Shown: positions 24,660 to 35,388, counted from the stretch's first letter. The stretch: 64,000 nt of DNA from Epiperipatus broadwayi (GCA_028023455.1 JAQFVV010012491.1:310001-374000); one strand, 5' to 3'. Numbers and translations are program-made. Notes: generated by a model from the sequence alone, not told the origin.

Positions 24660-25370
24660 AGAATAGTATATTTCATACTATGAAATACGAGTTAATAGCA
24701 TATTAGCTCTATCAAATTGGGACCAACTCTTGCGTAGCCTGATAATAAATGTCTATGCTACTAAAGGGAATATTATTACATCTGTACTTTGACATGTTCG
24801 ATCTATTAAGTTACTTATAGATAAGAAATATTTAAGGAGGGAAAGTATATTTCTATGGACTTAAGAATTTAAATGTCAAATATACTTATAAATATGATCA
24901 AGGCTAAATTTAATTCTAAATAAAACTATAAGGTTAAGTTTTTAACTGGTTGATCAAGAGCCACATTTCGCATATTAAATCATTTAAATAATAAAAAAAA
25001 TAGGATTTCGAAACAGCGCAGAAAGTTGACGCTATAAATAAATTACGCGAAGATTTTCAAATAATATCTTCTTAAAATATACATGAAATTAAGTGCTCAC
25101 TGTTTCGAAATATTGGCATATAAAATATAATAAGCATTTAAAATAAAATAAGCAAAGAAATATAGACACAACCGCAGTGATATAACTTTAAACTAAATAA
25201 TTTACTTTGAAGTGAAAATATAAATAAGTCAGATTATTTAAACATTAACACATTAAATTTTGATAGTAATTGACGTATTTAAAATATTAAATGGATTTTA
25301 AGTTTTGATTACATTTTAGCTTTATCATTATTTTAAAAGAAAGTTAGCTAACTTAGATAAATATTATTAC
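24660..25370. other. AT-rich stretch, nothing recognised
   Basis: No recognisable gene, repeat or ribozyme core. Confidence 0.5.
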
Positions 25371-25630
25371 ATTTAGAATTACACAGAATTACACAGAGCT
25401 CTGCGGTTTGAAAAATAAAACGGTACCGGTATGATTTATCTGCAAGTTCTTGGCTGTTGGTTTGGTTTAGTTTGACTGGGCGGCATCATCTTGCTCCTTA
25501 TGTTAGGCTCGTCTCTTCTATCGGCATGATGGTGGTTTAGGCATTTCGACGAGAGAAACCCCGTTCTCCCGCGGAGTAACAGCAACAAGATGCCCGCTTT
25601 TAGCCAGACATGTTGAACTTTAACAATTGT
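25371..25630. other. Second GC-richer island of unknown origin
   Basis: Contains GGTACCGGTA, GGGCGGCATC and CTCCCGCGGAG, unlike the AT-rich surroundings. No open frame beyond chance and no copy elsewhere in the window. With the blocks at 23.5 and 24.2-24.65 kb it may outline one decayed element or a regulatory region. Confidence 0.25.
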
Positions 25631-25639
25631 GAAGATTGG

Positions 25640-26470
25640 TTACAACTCTCACTAACAATATGACTGTCCTCTTGTTAAAAAAATACAGAGTATTTATATG
25701 TTTTCCTTATCGGAATCTCCCGCCTCAAGACTCACTAAACTCAGGAATTTAATTAAGTGTTTTTCAATTTATAATTCAGATCTTAGATAACTTATGTTAG
25801 AAACATTCCATAAGCTATTATTATAATTAAGATTTTTCGTTGCAAACAATTGTCCAATTTAGATTTAAAAATAACTTAATCTTATCTAAGGGGATTTTAA
25901 TTAGTAAATTTTTAACTAGTTTTACTTTTTACGAATTCCAGGTGTGGTCGTTAATGACACTTGTTTACAACCAAAAATCTTTTAATTACTTGACCAGCTT
26001 TTATTTTTAATCTTACATAGAAACTCTTTCTATTTAAAAACAACCTTATAACATTTTTTTAAAACGAAAACATTTTTCACATATTTATTAAAAATAATTT
26101 ACAAATATATTTTGATATAGCTTTTAAATATATTTTCGAGAAACTTTTCTCTGAAATATATTTAAAACAAGAAATCTTTTAACAATTTTAAAGAAACATT
26201 TAATAGTATTTTTAGATAACGGCTTTTACATATTTTAAATCATGTCTTTCTTCTATATAGCACATATTATATATCCACATACGAAATTACAATATTAAAC
26301 AACAAAATTAATAATTTACTCTTAACTTAAATAATATAATAAACATTTTTAGAAATATTAAATAATTTTAGGACGCTATAATTTTACTAATCCTATCTAA
26401 TTATAGCGTTCGTTCGCACGTAAATATATAATGCTGTTTTATACAGACATGAACGAATTTTAAATTTATT
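25640..26470. other. AT-rich stretch with a short inverted pair
   Basis: ACGCTATAATT near 26373 and AATTATAGCGT near 26399 form a hairpin. No gene is visible. Confidence 0.5.
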
Positions 26471-26479
26471 AACATTTAA

Positions 26480-26645
26480 ATAGGTTCGAACTTAGCACAG
26501 ATGAGAGTGTCATTAGGTTTGATGGTGAAACGGAAAGGGATTGGAGATTTCCGTTTCACTTGGCATCCAGTTTAAGATTTCAATTGTCCATCTATTATCA
26601 TCTCTTCTAGCAATATGTCCAGCCCAACTCCAGTCTTTTAATTTT
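26480..26645 (-). pseudogene. LINE reverse-transcriptase C-terminal fragment
   Basis: Minus-strand translation reads DWSWAGHIARRDDNRWTIEI, the hallmark WxWAGH.AR..D.RWT..I segment that follows the reverse transcriptase core in the invertebrate endonuclease/RT LINEs. It then loses the frame at WMPSETE. It is a short 5'- and 3'-truncated copy next to the 208-bp palindrome. Confidence 0.65.
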
Positions 26646-26702
26646 TTCAATAAGTAATAAATAAATCAGCATTTATTTTTATAGCGTCTGCATACAATTG
26701 TA

Positions 26703-26910
26703 ATTACATTCATATCGGCCTTTCAAGCCAAATTATGCAAACGCTTTTGCGAGTGTTAAATAATAAATGAATACCCTCTGACCAAACAAGATATAGAATT
26801 TATTCCTGCATAAATTCTATATCTTGTTTGGTCAGAGGGTATTCATTTATTATTTCACACTCGCAAAAGCGTTTGCACAATTTGGCTTGAAAGGCCGATA
26901 TGAATGTAAT
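26703..26910. repeat. Nearly perfect 208-bp palindrome
   Basis: 26703-26802 and 26811-26910 are reverse complements over 100 bp with two mismatches, separated by the 8-nt loop TTCCTGCA. As RNA or single-stranded DNA it would form a long hairpin. AAGTAATAAA occurs at 26652-26661 and again at 26911-26920. That could be a target duplication if the 41 bp between the left copy and the arm belong to the insert. There is no coding capacity. Confidence 0.85.
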
Positions 26911-26920
26911 AAGTAATAAA

Positions 26921-27645
26921 CTATTATAGATGATAATCAAGTATTATTCGTAGACACAGAGCCCCCTACGACTTTGCTTGTTTCAACATGATTTTGAATA
27001 GAGAACTTAAGATAAATCCAATTTTGCTAAAAAAAAAAAAAAGATTCAAGATTTATGAGGGAGCCTGAAAGAAGTGTAATTGATCACTATTTATTACCTT
27101 GTATTTTAAGTAACGAATTCTAAATTGAAGCATCCAGTGAATATAATTTCTGTTATCATTCTTTAATGTATTATGTATATTAAACTTTGCATGCAGTTAA
27201 ACATTGAATTACAATTTTTTAAAAATAGTTTTATTTTTTAATGGTTTCTGAAAATATATAGATAAGAGCTTAACAGCTAAATTAATCTTTTTTTTTTTCC
27301 CAGAGAAAATCTACATAAGATTAATTAAAAGAAATTGTAAGTTTAAAACAACTATAAATCAATGAAGTAAAATGCTTGGAAACTTGAAAAAAAAAAAAGT
27401 TATATACAGTAAATAATTGAACACTACTTCATTTATATACATAAGTAACTTAATTGTTTCAGCATTAGAGTAGCTTGCTATTAGCAAAGTTTTGGTTCCG
27501 TTTGTGACCTTGAGAACGTTTGCAGTGATTATGAGAATGAGAAGTTTTGCCACTAATAATAGATCAATTGGGGGAAGAAAAACTATTAAAAAGAAATGAT
27601 CACTTCACGGGGAAGTTACGTAAGGAAAAAATTGTAGTTTTAAAT
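26921..27645. other. AT-rich stretch, nothing recognised
   Basis: Holds several A or T runs (27030-27042, 27288-27298, 27387-27397). No gene or shared repeat seen. Confidence 0.5.
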
Positions 27646-27648
27646 TGG

Positions 27649-27750
27649 TGGTCGAGAGGTCAGCGCGACTGCCTTGCATTTGCAGGCAGTTGCCTGGGTT
27701 GCAGGTTCGCGTCCCGGCCAATGCTATGACACTTAAAAAAAAACAAAAAA
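27649..27750 (+). repeat. tRNA-derived SINE
   Basis: GAGAGGTCAGCGCGACTGCC fits a pol III A box region and GGTTCGCGTCC at 27704-27714 a B box. The unit ends with CCCGGCCAATGCTATGACA and an A-rich tail. Three further copies lie at 35404-35503 (minus), 55595-55692 and 62548-62658, all with GCCnTnCAAGC-type sequence between the boxes. The A-to-B spacing and missing acceptor stem argue against a functional tRNA. Confidence 0.7.
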
Positions 27751-27759
27751 CTAATCATC

Positions 27760-28410
27760 CCAGATGAGTGCCAGTCCTCCAAATGCTAAATCTCTAACGG
27801 ATCATATTTATAGGTATGTGTGCATATGGTTAACATATGTATGTGTGCAGAAACGATTATTTATTATTCGAGCATTTCTTAGGGGGGGGAATGCTATGAA
27901 TAGATGCGTGTTAAAAAATATGCACCAGTAAATAGAATTTAAGCAATGTGCACCAATACGTTCAAAGCAATTAGTTTTGCCACATGAGTAAATATATAGG
28001 GCATGACTTATATTTTCACCCAATATTCACAACTGTATAGCTAGTATATAAGGATATATATTAAATTCATAAAATATAATATTGTGTGGCTCATGAGTGA
28101 AAGAGATGAAATGTTAAAAAGGAAAGATTAAAAACACATTTTCAAAAATGTTATAAATTAAAGTTTAGCAAACTTGAAGCTTATATAGATATCTGAAATA
28201 TAAAAATTTCTAATCTCATAATACTGCTAAAGTGAATTTACAATACATTTATTTAAATGTGTATGTATGCATTCTCTATGTACATAAATATATTTTGCAT
28301 TCAATATGTGCATTTGAACACGGTCGTCATACTATGCGTAATATTGAGTTTAACGAAGATTTTTTTTTCTTTTGATAAAAATATAAACTCTCACCTTGGA
28401 AATAACATTT
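27760..28410. other. AT-rich stretch, nothing recognised
   Basis: A G run occurs near 27881. No gene or shared repeat recognised. Confidence 0.5.
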
Positions 28411-28414
28411 AGTA

Positions 28415-28590
28415 ACTTAACCTGGATTCCAAGAGATTGTAAAAGACCGAGAAAGAGACCACATGTAAGATGGATAAAATAAGAAAGTGTGCGAGGGTGA
28501 TGTGGAGAAGAGAGGCTAGAGATAGGAGAAGATGGATTGAACTTAAAGAGACCTTCATCTTGCAGTGGATTGATAATGTTTGACAATGAT
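28415..28590 (+). pseudogene. LINE reverse-transcriptase C-terminal fragment
   Basis: Plus-strand translation gives WIPRDCKRPRKRPHVRWI and, after a frameshift, RKCARVMWRREARDRRRWIE and LKETFILQWIDN. This is the same tail as 23331-23500 on the other strand. It is 5'-truncated and frameshifted. Confidence 0.65.
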
Positions 28591-28599
28591 GATGAACTG

Positions 28600-29140
28600 G
28601 TTTACTTTTTGTATGTAGTTAATTAAAGCATTATAAAACGACAATTTAGTCTTTAATTTTTATTTTGATACCTAATTTTATTTTTCTTTATCTACAATTA
28701 GAATATTGTTATTCCAAAATCCATAAATTCAAAAGCTTTTATTTTTTTTTGAACACACTTAAATCGGCCATTACGATGCCATAAAAATATACACAAAGAT
28801 TAATAAACAGTTGATTGTTTAAAAAAAAATCAGATCAAAACATAATAAGACTTACTCATAGTTTCAAAGAGAAATGCCAACAGAAAAAATATAATGAAAG
28901 CTTCTAATATATCCACTTGTATGACTAAAGTTTAATCTTTTTTAAAACAATATTTGCTAATAAATTTATTTACTTTTGTTCTATTAATACTCTTTAAATT
29001 AAATATTTTGCCCTAGGGTGGCTACTAAGGTCCTCAGATTGATTCCTATTGTGACACTTTCGGCATTAAAAGTTCTTATGAATTCGTAAATAATAAAGTC
29101 ATTCGATTATTTTATTTATTATAATTAAATATTTTAAAAA
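28600..29140. other. AT-rich stretch, nothing recognised
   Basis: No recognisable gene or repeat. Confidence 0.5.
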
Positions 29141-30116
29141 TCACTAAAACATTACATGATCACAATATCCTATGTTTACACAAACTGTTAAAATAATAGC
29201 AAACTCTTCATATAGTAGGCCACCCAGTGCAAGACTTCATAATTAATGGATGCAATAATGTTTATTCATAAAATCCCTATCTAGTGCCAACTCATTCAAT
29301 ATCCTCCCCCCGACTAGTTTTTAGCTTATACCTTTCATCAGTGATGAATCCTGGGTCTGAGATCATTGCACCTAGATCTTAGGATCCAATACAATTTTCC
29401 AGTTGCCATCTTTTATATATTTAATTAACTACAAAGCTAGAAATTAGTCTGGGAATATTGGATGAGTAGACATTAGATAGGAATTTTATGCAGAAACTTT
29501 GCATCTATTGATTACTAAGGTTTGTACTGGGTGGCACTGCTACATGAAGAGTTTCTAGTGTTTTAATAGCTTGTGTATGCATAGAATATGGTGATCATGT
29601 GATGTTTTACTAGTTCTATATCAATTCTAACCATAGGCTGTTAAGTATGGTTTTAAAAAAAACTAAAAAACATCAAAATGTATAAATACTGAACTAAGTT
29701 CAGATCTATATGATGATACAAGGGAATGAGCTTGAATTGAAAACATTATTGTGTTTTCATCTTGGTCTCACAGTTATATAGTTAACTAAATAGGTGAAAG
29801 GTGATTGCTGGAAGGTTGCATTAGATCCTAAGTTCTAGGTGTAGTGCTATCAGATCCAAAGCTATTCACTGATAAAAACTAGAAGCTAGAAATGAGTCAG
29901 AGAATATTGTATTATACATAAACCTTCTTGCATCCATTGATTACTAAGGCTTGCATTGGGTGACACTACTATATAAAAAAGTTGCTAATGTTTTAAATGT
30001 TTTTAAATTAATAATAGGAATACCAAACTCGCCATATAATAGGTACCATCAAGTGTAAGCTTTCATAATCAATGGATGCAGGAAGGTTTGTGCATAAAAT
30101 TTCTACCTAGTGCCTG

Positions 30117-30183
30117 CTCATTCAATATCCCCAGATTAGTTTCTAGCTTGTAATTTCATCAGTGAGGAGTCTTGAATTTGTGA
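30117..30183 (-). ncRNA. Hammerhead-like ribozyme, family A, older copy
   Basis: CTGATGA and GAAA are intact and stem I still pairs (CCTCA with TGGGG). The stem III base 16.2 is A instead of G, giving ATC rather than GTC and breaking the C-G pair. Stem II is ATTACAAGCTA, which hardly pairs. Probably inactive. Confidence 0.45.
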
Positions 30184-30654
30184 GCACTGTACCTAGATCT
30201 TAGAATTTAATGCAACCCTCCAGCAGCCATCTTTTACCTATTTGGTTAACTATAAAGCTAGGAGCTCAAGATGAAAACACCATAATGTTTCCAACCCAAT
30301 ATCATTCATTTATATAGTCATACATTTTGGTGTCTGGTTTATCAAAAACCACAGTCACCATTGTCCTAGGGGCAGGATAAGTATAAAACTATCAAAATGT
30401 CACATGATCACCATTTTATATGCTTTCACATCCTATTAATAAGAATACCAAACAGGCAATACAGTGGTGCCACCAAATGCAAACTTTCTAATCAGCACAT
30501 ACAGGGAGGTTTGTGCATAAAATCCCTATCTAGTGCCTATTCATCCAATGTCACCAGACTAGTTTCTTGGATTCCTAGCTTTATAATTAACCAAATAAAT
30601 AAAAGGTGACTGCTGGAGGATTGCATTATTATCCTAAAATCTAGGTGCAATGCT

Positions 30655-30725
30655 CTTAAATCCAAGGCTCCTCATTGATGAAAGCCACAAGCTAGAAACT
30701 CGTCTCAGTATGTTGGATGAGTAGG
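30655..30725 (+). ncRNA. Hammerhead-like ribozyme, family A, core mutation
   Basis: TCCAAGG and CTCCTCA precede TTGATGA. AAGCCACAAGCTA, GAAAC, TCGTC and TCAGTATGTTGGATGAG follow. C3 of the core is lost, as in the 2-3 kb array. Confidence 0.45.
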
Positions 30726-31060
30726 CAGTAGATAGGAATTTTATGCACAAACCTTCCTGCATCCATTGAATACAAAAGCTTGCACTTGGTGGCACTACGT
30801 ATGGCGAGTTGGTACTCTTATTAACAGTATCTGTAAGCATATGAAATGGTGGGCGTGTGAAGTAAATTAATAATACTTTTTAAAGCAATAATTACAGAAA
30901 TGCTGTAATAAAATTACAAAGCAACTAGTCTTCTATAATAAAAAAATATTATTACGAAAAAAAAGTTTTATTTTATAGTTAAAAAAAAGTTTGATCATAT
31001 AGAGTAATAAAACTATGCCAAAAATAAATTGAAAATATTATATTAATTAAAATATGGTTT

Positions 31061-31071
31061 AATATCATTAT
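31061..31071 (+). repeat. Target-site duplication, left copy (11 bp)
   Basis: AATATCATTAT, identical to 32747-32757 across the array. In AT-rich DNA 11 bp is modest evidence alone, but the position at the conserved termini supports it. Confidence 0.65.
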
Positions 31072-31175
31072 TCAAAACAAAACAACACTCTCCATATAGT
31101 AGTGCCATCTTGTGCTAACAAGAGCAATCAATGGATGCCAGAAGGCTTGTGCATAAAATCCCTATCTAGTGCCTA

Positions 31176-31242
31176 CTCATCCAATATCCTCAGACTAGTT
31201 TCTGGCTTGTGGCCTTCATCAGTGAGGAGCCTTGGATCTGAG
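31176..31242 (-). ncRNA. Type I hammerhead ribozyme candidate, family A unit 1
   Basis: On the minus strand: CTCA, GA bulge, TCCAA, internal loop GGC, TCCTCA, then CTGATGA. Next come a 13-nt stem-loop II (GGC-CACAA-GCC between two A residues), GAAA, C-TA-G and TC. The 3' strand is TGAGGA, loop TAT, TTGGA and TGAG. Stem I has six, five and four pairs; in this copy the third pair is U-A where units 2 and 3 have U-G, so pairing is preserved. Stem III is minimal, as in hammerheads of Penelope-like and satellite DNAs. The A/A at 10.1/11.1 instead of G/C is the main reservation. Confidence 0.7.
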
Positions 31243-31631
31243 AGCACTGCACCTAGATCTTAGGATCTAATGCAACCCTCCAGCACCCACCTTTTAACTC
31301 TACAAAACTATGAGAATGAAATTGAAAACACTATTAGTATTTTCAATCCAAGCTCAATAGCTTATAGTCATATGGGTCTGAACTCAATTCAGTACCCATA
31401 CATTTTGGTGTCTTTGGCTCTTTAACAACCATAGCCACCACTATCCTATTAGGCAGGATTGGTGTTAAACCACTAAACATCACATGATCACTATCTCATA
31501 CTAGCACAATAATTGTTATTAAACAATTCAAAACAAAACAACACTCTCCATATAGTAGTGCCATCTTGTGCTAACAAGAGCAATCAATGGATGCCAGAAG
31601 GCTTGTGCATAAAATCCCTATCTAGTGCCTA

Positions 31632-31698
31632 CTCATCCAATATCCCCAGACTAGTTTCTGGCTTGTGGCCTTCATCAGTGAGGAGCCTTGGATCTGAG
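31632..31698 (-). ncRNA. Type I hammerhead ribozyme candidate, family A unit 2
   Basis: Same fold as unit 1 with a U-G wobble in stem I (TCCTCA with TGGGGA). All invariant core bases (CUGAUGA, GAAA, and U before the cleaved C) are present. Predicted cleavage falls between 31648 and 31649. Self-cleavage of a transcript through units 1 to 3 would release 456- and 464-nt monomers. Confidence 0.7.
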
Positions 31699-32095
31699 AG
31701 CACTGCACCTAGATCTTAGGATCTAATGCAACCCTCCAGCACCCACCTTTTAACTCTATTTAACTACAAAACTATGAGAATGAAATTGAAAACACTATTA
31801 GTATTTTCAATCCAAGCTCAATAGCTTATAGTCATATGGGTCTGAACTCAATTCAGTACCCATACATTTTGGTGTCTTTGGCTCTTTAACAACCATAGCC
31901 ACCACTATCCCATTAGGCAGGATTGGTGTTAAACCACTAAACATCACATGATCACTATCTCATACTAGCACAATAATTGTTATTAAACAATTCAAAACAA
32001 AACAACACTCTCCATATAGTAGTGCCATCTTGTGCTAACAAGAGCAATCAATGGATGCCAGAAGGCTTGTGCATAAAATCCCTATCTAGTGCCTA

Positions 32096-32162
32096 CTCAT
32101 CCAATATCCCCAGACTAGTTTCTGGCTTGTGGCCTTCATCAGTGAGGAGCCTTGGATCTGAG
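32096..32162 (-). ncRNA. Type I hammerhead ribozyme candidate, family A unit 3
   Basis: Identical in sequence to the unit 2 ribozyme as far as I can read, exactly 464 bp further on. Predicted cleavage between 32112 and 32113. Confidence 0.7.
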
Positions 32163-32523
32163 AGCACTGCACCTAGATCTTAGGATCTAATGCAACCCTC
32201 CAGCACCCACCTTTTAACTCTATTTAACTACAAAACTATGAGAATGAAATTGAAAACACTATTAGTATTTTCAATCCAAGCTCAATAGCTTATAGTCATA
32301 TGGGTCTGAACTCAATTCAGTACCCATACATTTTGGTGTCTTTGGCTCTTTAACAACCATAGCCACCACTATCCTATTAGGCAGGATTGGTGTTAAACCA
32401 CTAAACATCACATGATCACTATCTCATACTAGCACAATAATTGTTATTAAACAATTCAAAACAAAACAACACTCTCCATATAGTAGTGCCATCTTGTGCT
32501 AACAAGAGCAATCAATGGATGCC

Positions 32524-32581
32524 AAGGCTCCTCACTGATGAAGGCCACAAGCCAGAAACTAGTCTGGGGATATTGGATGAG
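32524..32581 (+). ncRNA. Hammerhead ribozyme candidate, family A inverted unit, 5' stem cut
   Basis: CTGATGA at 32535-32541, stem-loop II, GAAAC, TA, GTC (32562-32564) and the 3' stem I strand are intact. The inversion junction removes the outermost 5' stem I sequence but leaves CCAAGGCTCCTCA, enough for four outer and six inner pairs. Confidence 0.6.
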
Positions 32582-32746
32582 TAGGCACTAGATAGGGATT
32601 TTATGCACAAGCCTTCTGGCATCCATTGATTGCTCTTGTTAGCACAAGATGGCACTACTATATGGAGAGTGTTGTTTTGTTTTGAATTGTTTAATAACAA
32701 TTATTGTGCTAGTATGAGATAGTGATCATGTGATGTTTAGTGGTTA

Positions 32747-32757
32747 AATATCATTAT
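32747..32757 (+). repeat. Target-site duplication, right copy (11 bp)
   Basis: AATATCATTAT immediately after the conserved terminus GTTTAGTGGTT (with a one-base ambiguity). Confidence 0.65.
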
Positions 32758-32860
32758 GTGATTTTTTAAAATAAAAATCATGTAAAAAGGTGCTGCAAGA
32801 ATGAATTAGAAAATGTACATTATGTTAAATAAAAAAAATTTTTTTTAATCCATTTTATTT

Positions 32861-33112
32861 CTAATATTCAAATAAATGTTCTGAGCATTCCTACAGAATA
32901 GGTAGCCTTTATAATTTAAACTTAGCTTTTATTAATGCTTAGCATGCTTTCTATATATGTAAAATACCATATTCATAGCATTATTATTTTTTTTTAAAGA
33001 TCTAAGCTTTTAAATACACTTTATAATTATTTAACAACATTTACATGTGTTTTGTTTAATATTCAAATATATTTAAATTAATTTAAATAGTCCACTTTTT
33101 CGAGAGGGGGAT
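32861..33112. repeat. Inverted terminal repeat (left) of Penelope-like element 1
   Basis: Reads ATATTCAAATAAAT, GGTAGCC, TTTAAACTTAGC, TTTTATTAATGCTTAGCATG and TTTAAATAGTCCACTT. The reverse complement of 35010-35222 has the same blocks in the same order, with scattered substitutions and indels. These are the pseudo-LTRs of the enclosed element, in inverted arrangement. Confidence 0.75.
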
Positions 33113-35005
33113 GCTTGTACCTTTTTCTGTTTGTTGAAAATCAATTTTTAGCTATAGCCCTCGATTCCTCATAGTATGCATACTTACACACAGGTTGGTG
33201 GCATTGGATTTTGTAGATGATTTAGTGATCTGCTTCCATTGGTAGTTTGTTTACTGACAGGGGAGTTTGAAAGTTTATGTTATATTTTTATGAGCATATT
33301 CTTTTTAATTTTTGAGTGACTTTCAGGATATATGGAAAGCTAATGTATTTTTTAGTCTCCGTAAGTTGAGGCAGAAGATTTTTTTTTTATTTTGTTGTAA
33401 AATCTATTGATCATATTAAGAATTTTGTTATGATTATATCCTAGATTTTGTAAGTCTTTGATGTATGTATCTGTTTTTTTTTTTGTCAGTATCAAATTTG
33501 CACAATTTATAATTTCTGCATAAAAAACCTTTCAGTCCAGTGTATTTGTGTGATATAGGTGTTAAAGATTTGGTGTGCATCACTCCTCTTATGTTTATTG
33601 CTTTTAATATCATTTTGTAATTCAGCCATTTAAGATGCCTTTGAACATACAGATCCAAGAATTTAATTCCTAGATCTTTGTCTTCTCTTTTTAGGATCCA
33701 AATTAAAAATGAAATTCTAATTTTTGATGAATTTTTATAATTTCTGATTCTGTCAAACAGATTAGTTTATCATCCAGGTACCTAATATACAGGGTATTTG
33801 TGCTGGAAGACAAAAACTTTGGAATAATTGTATTTTTAATTTTAGTGAGGAATAAGTGGAAAATTATGCCATTAAAAGGTAGTCCCATTGACCACCCATT
33901 TTTTATTTTATAATATTTTTCATTTGCTACCATTGTGATGCCTTCATTGACCTATTTTGAGACATCCATGATGAATTCTTTTTTTTATAAATCATAATTA
34001 ATACTTTGCAGAAATTCATCTACAATTTCAATAGATTTAATTCATGGCACAGCACCATACAGTTCCTTAACATCTAGCAAGGCAGTTTTATTATTAATGT
34101 CCACTTTCATGTTTTTAATTTTATTTATGAACTCATACAAAGATTTTGTTATATATTCTCTTAATCCTTAATCATCTTTCAACCAGATAGCAATGGATTT
34201 GGCCACTTTATAAAAATACAATTTCTTCAATATGAGCCATAATGGAAAATTATCTTAGTGCAGTTTGATATTGGCAAAGATTCTTGGTGCTATCATAGCA
34301 GAGGGATATATCTTAAAATTGTCTGCCTTTATAAGTGCCTTTCCACTGTATTTCCTCAATATTGATATTATAAATTTATCTTTCACGTATTATAGGTTAT
34401 AGAATGTAATTTCGGTGAATTTTAGATTATTGATTTGCAGATTCAATTTTGTTCTGTAATTCTCTTTATTCATTAAAATGAGTCTATTATCTTTGTCTTC
34501 TTTAACACATATTATATTGTTAATCATTTATATACATTCTAATATCATTTATATTTTTAAACGAAAGGTTATTATGCGAGTTCGAAAGTAAACTCAAAAC
34601 TTTTTCAGTTTTTTTTTATTACTTTACCTTTTTGCTGTTTTCTGTCAAACTTAGTTTCAATATCTGATATAACCTCCTCTCTGAGATTCCTCCACATACC
34701 ACCTAGAAATTTAGAACCATTACTTAGAATTTTCCTTATTGTCTCTAGGATTTGGTAGTTGGATAATTTAACCCAGTTACCTTTTTTATCAATGGATTTA
34801 TTATAATATCTGGTCTTGTTTGTTCATCAAAAAATGCAATTTTCTGTCATATTTATTCTTCAATTTTAATGCAATCCATTTACATTTTAAATTAATTTCT
34901 TCTGGTACCATGTAATTTCACAATATTAATTTTTGCCTGCATGTATTGACTTTAATTGACCTACAAACTTCTTGTAGAATCTGATTTCAATAAAACTACT
35001 TTCAA
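33113..35005 (-). pseudogene. Penelope-like reverse transcriptase (element 1), degraded
   Basis: Minus-strand frames give, in order: N-terminal sequence near 34550-34900; LYEFINKIKNMKVDINNKTA and LLDVKELYGAVP (about 34060-34150; palm region); GWSMGLPFNGIIF (about 33870-33895); and YIRYLDD (about 33765-33790), the catalytic YxDD motif. FLDLYVQRHLKWL to FLCRNYKLCKFDTDKK (33465-33660), typical of Penelope-like proteins, follows. Close to 33170-33200, IIYKIQCHQPVCKYAYYEES recalls the start of a GIY-YIG endonuclease, cut off at the terminal repeat. Such proteins copy element RNA at nicked chromosomal sites. Many stops make this one dead. Confidence 0.75.
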
Positions 35006-35009
35006 GCAT

Positions 35010-35222
35010 TTCCCCCTTGAAGAAGTGGACTATTTAAATGAATTTAAATATTTTTGAATATCAAATAAAACAAATGTAAATATTTAATACTAAAAAAGTA
35101 ACAATGCTTTGATTATGATAATTTACATATCAAAAGCATGCTAAGCATTAATAAAAGCTAAGTTTAAATCATAGAGGTTACCCTTTCTGTATGAATACCT
35201 AAAATATTTATTTGAATATTAC
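35010..35222. repeat. Inverted terminal repeat (right) of Penelope-like element 1
   Basis: Mirror image of 32861-33112: AAGTGGACTATTTAAATG, then CATGCTAAGCATTAATAAAA, GCTAAGTTTAAA and ATTTATTTGAATAT. No CTGATGA-type core is visible in these repeats, unlike some Penelope-like pseudo-LTRs that hold hammerheads. Confidence 0.75.
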
Positions 35223-35388
35223 AATTACCCTGAAAAGAGAAAAAAAAAATCATTGGTTTTGTGTTTTAAATGTGTTTTTAACAGCAGAAAATAACATTTA
35301 AAATTATTGAATCAATTTCAGTTTCACATTAAAAAACAAAAAATAATAAAAAGTGTGCTTGATTGTTAATTTAAGTTCTTTTTTTTTT

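Larger units (their letters stand above)
29142..30852. mobile_element. Old family A retrozyme-like array
   Basis: Several diverged family A units in both orientations. Minus-strand hammerhead remnants are at about 29310-29350 (GAAA changed to AAAA) and 30117-30183. Plus-strand remnants are at 29440-29480 (partial), 29860-29920 and 30655-30725. The outer ends CACTAAAACATTACATGATC and GGTGGGCGTGTGA resemble the beta terminus of the younger arrays. I found no convincing target duplication, in keeping with age. The alternation of orientation suggests either one complex insertion or repeated insertion into older copies. Confidence 0.7.
31072..32746. mobile_element. Young family A retrozyme-like array: three tandem units plus an inverted unit
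   Basis: Three head-to-tail units follow one another. Predicted ribozyme cleavage sites on the minus strand lie at 31192/31193, 31648/31649 and 32112/32113, giving periods of 456 and 464 bp; the 8-bp difference is a deletion near 31300. The last two units are almost identical. At 32523/32524 the array switches to an inverted partial unit, read on the plus strand, that ends TGATGTTTAGTGGTT. AATATCATTAT flanks the whole (31061-31071 and 32747-32757). A multimer inside a single duplication is what known retrozymes look like. The inverted tail recalls Penelope-like insertions. Confidence 0.85.

Noticed and set aside
27649-27750. tRNA gene
   Set aside because: A and B boxes are present, but I could not fold an acceptor stem or standard cloverleaf. 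The A-rich tail and repeated copies indicate a SINE.
31513-32183. Two identical 68-residue open frames, with similar frames at 2.9, 3.4 and 32.5 kb
   Set aside because: They are the same stretch of the family A repeat read in each unit. They run opposite to, and across, the ribozyme segment. Diverged copies do not preserve the frame, so a conserved protein is unlikely.
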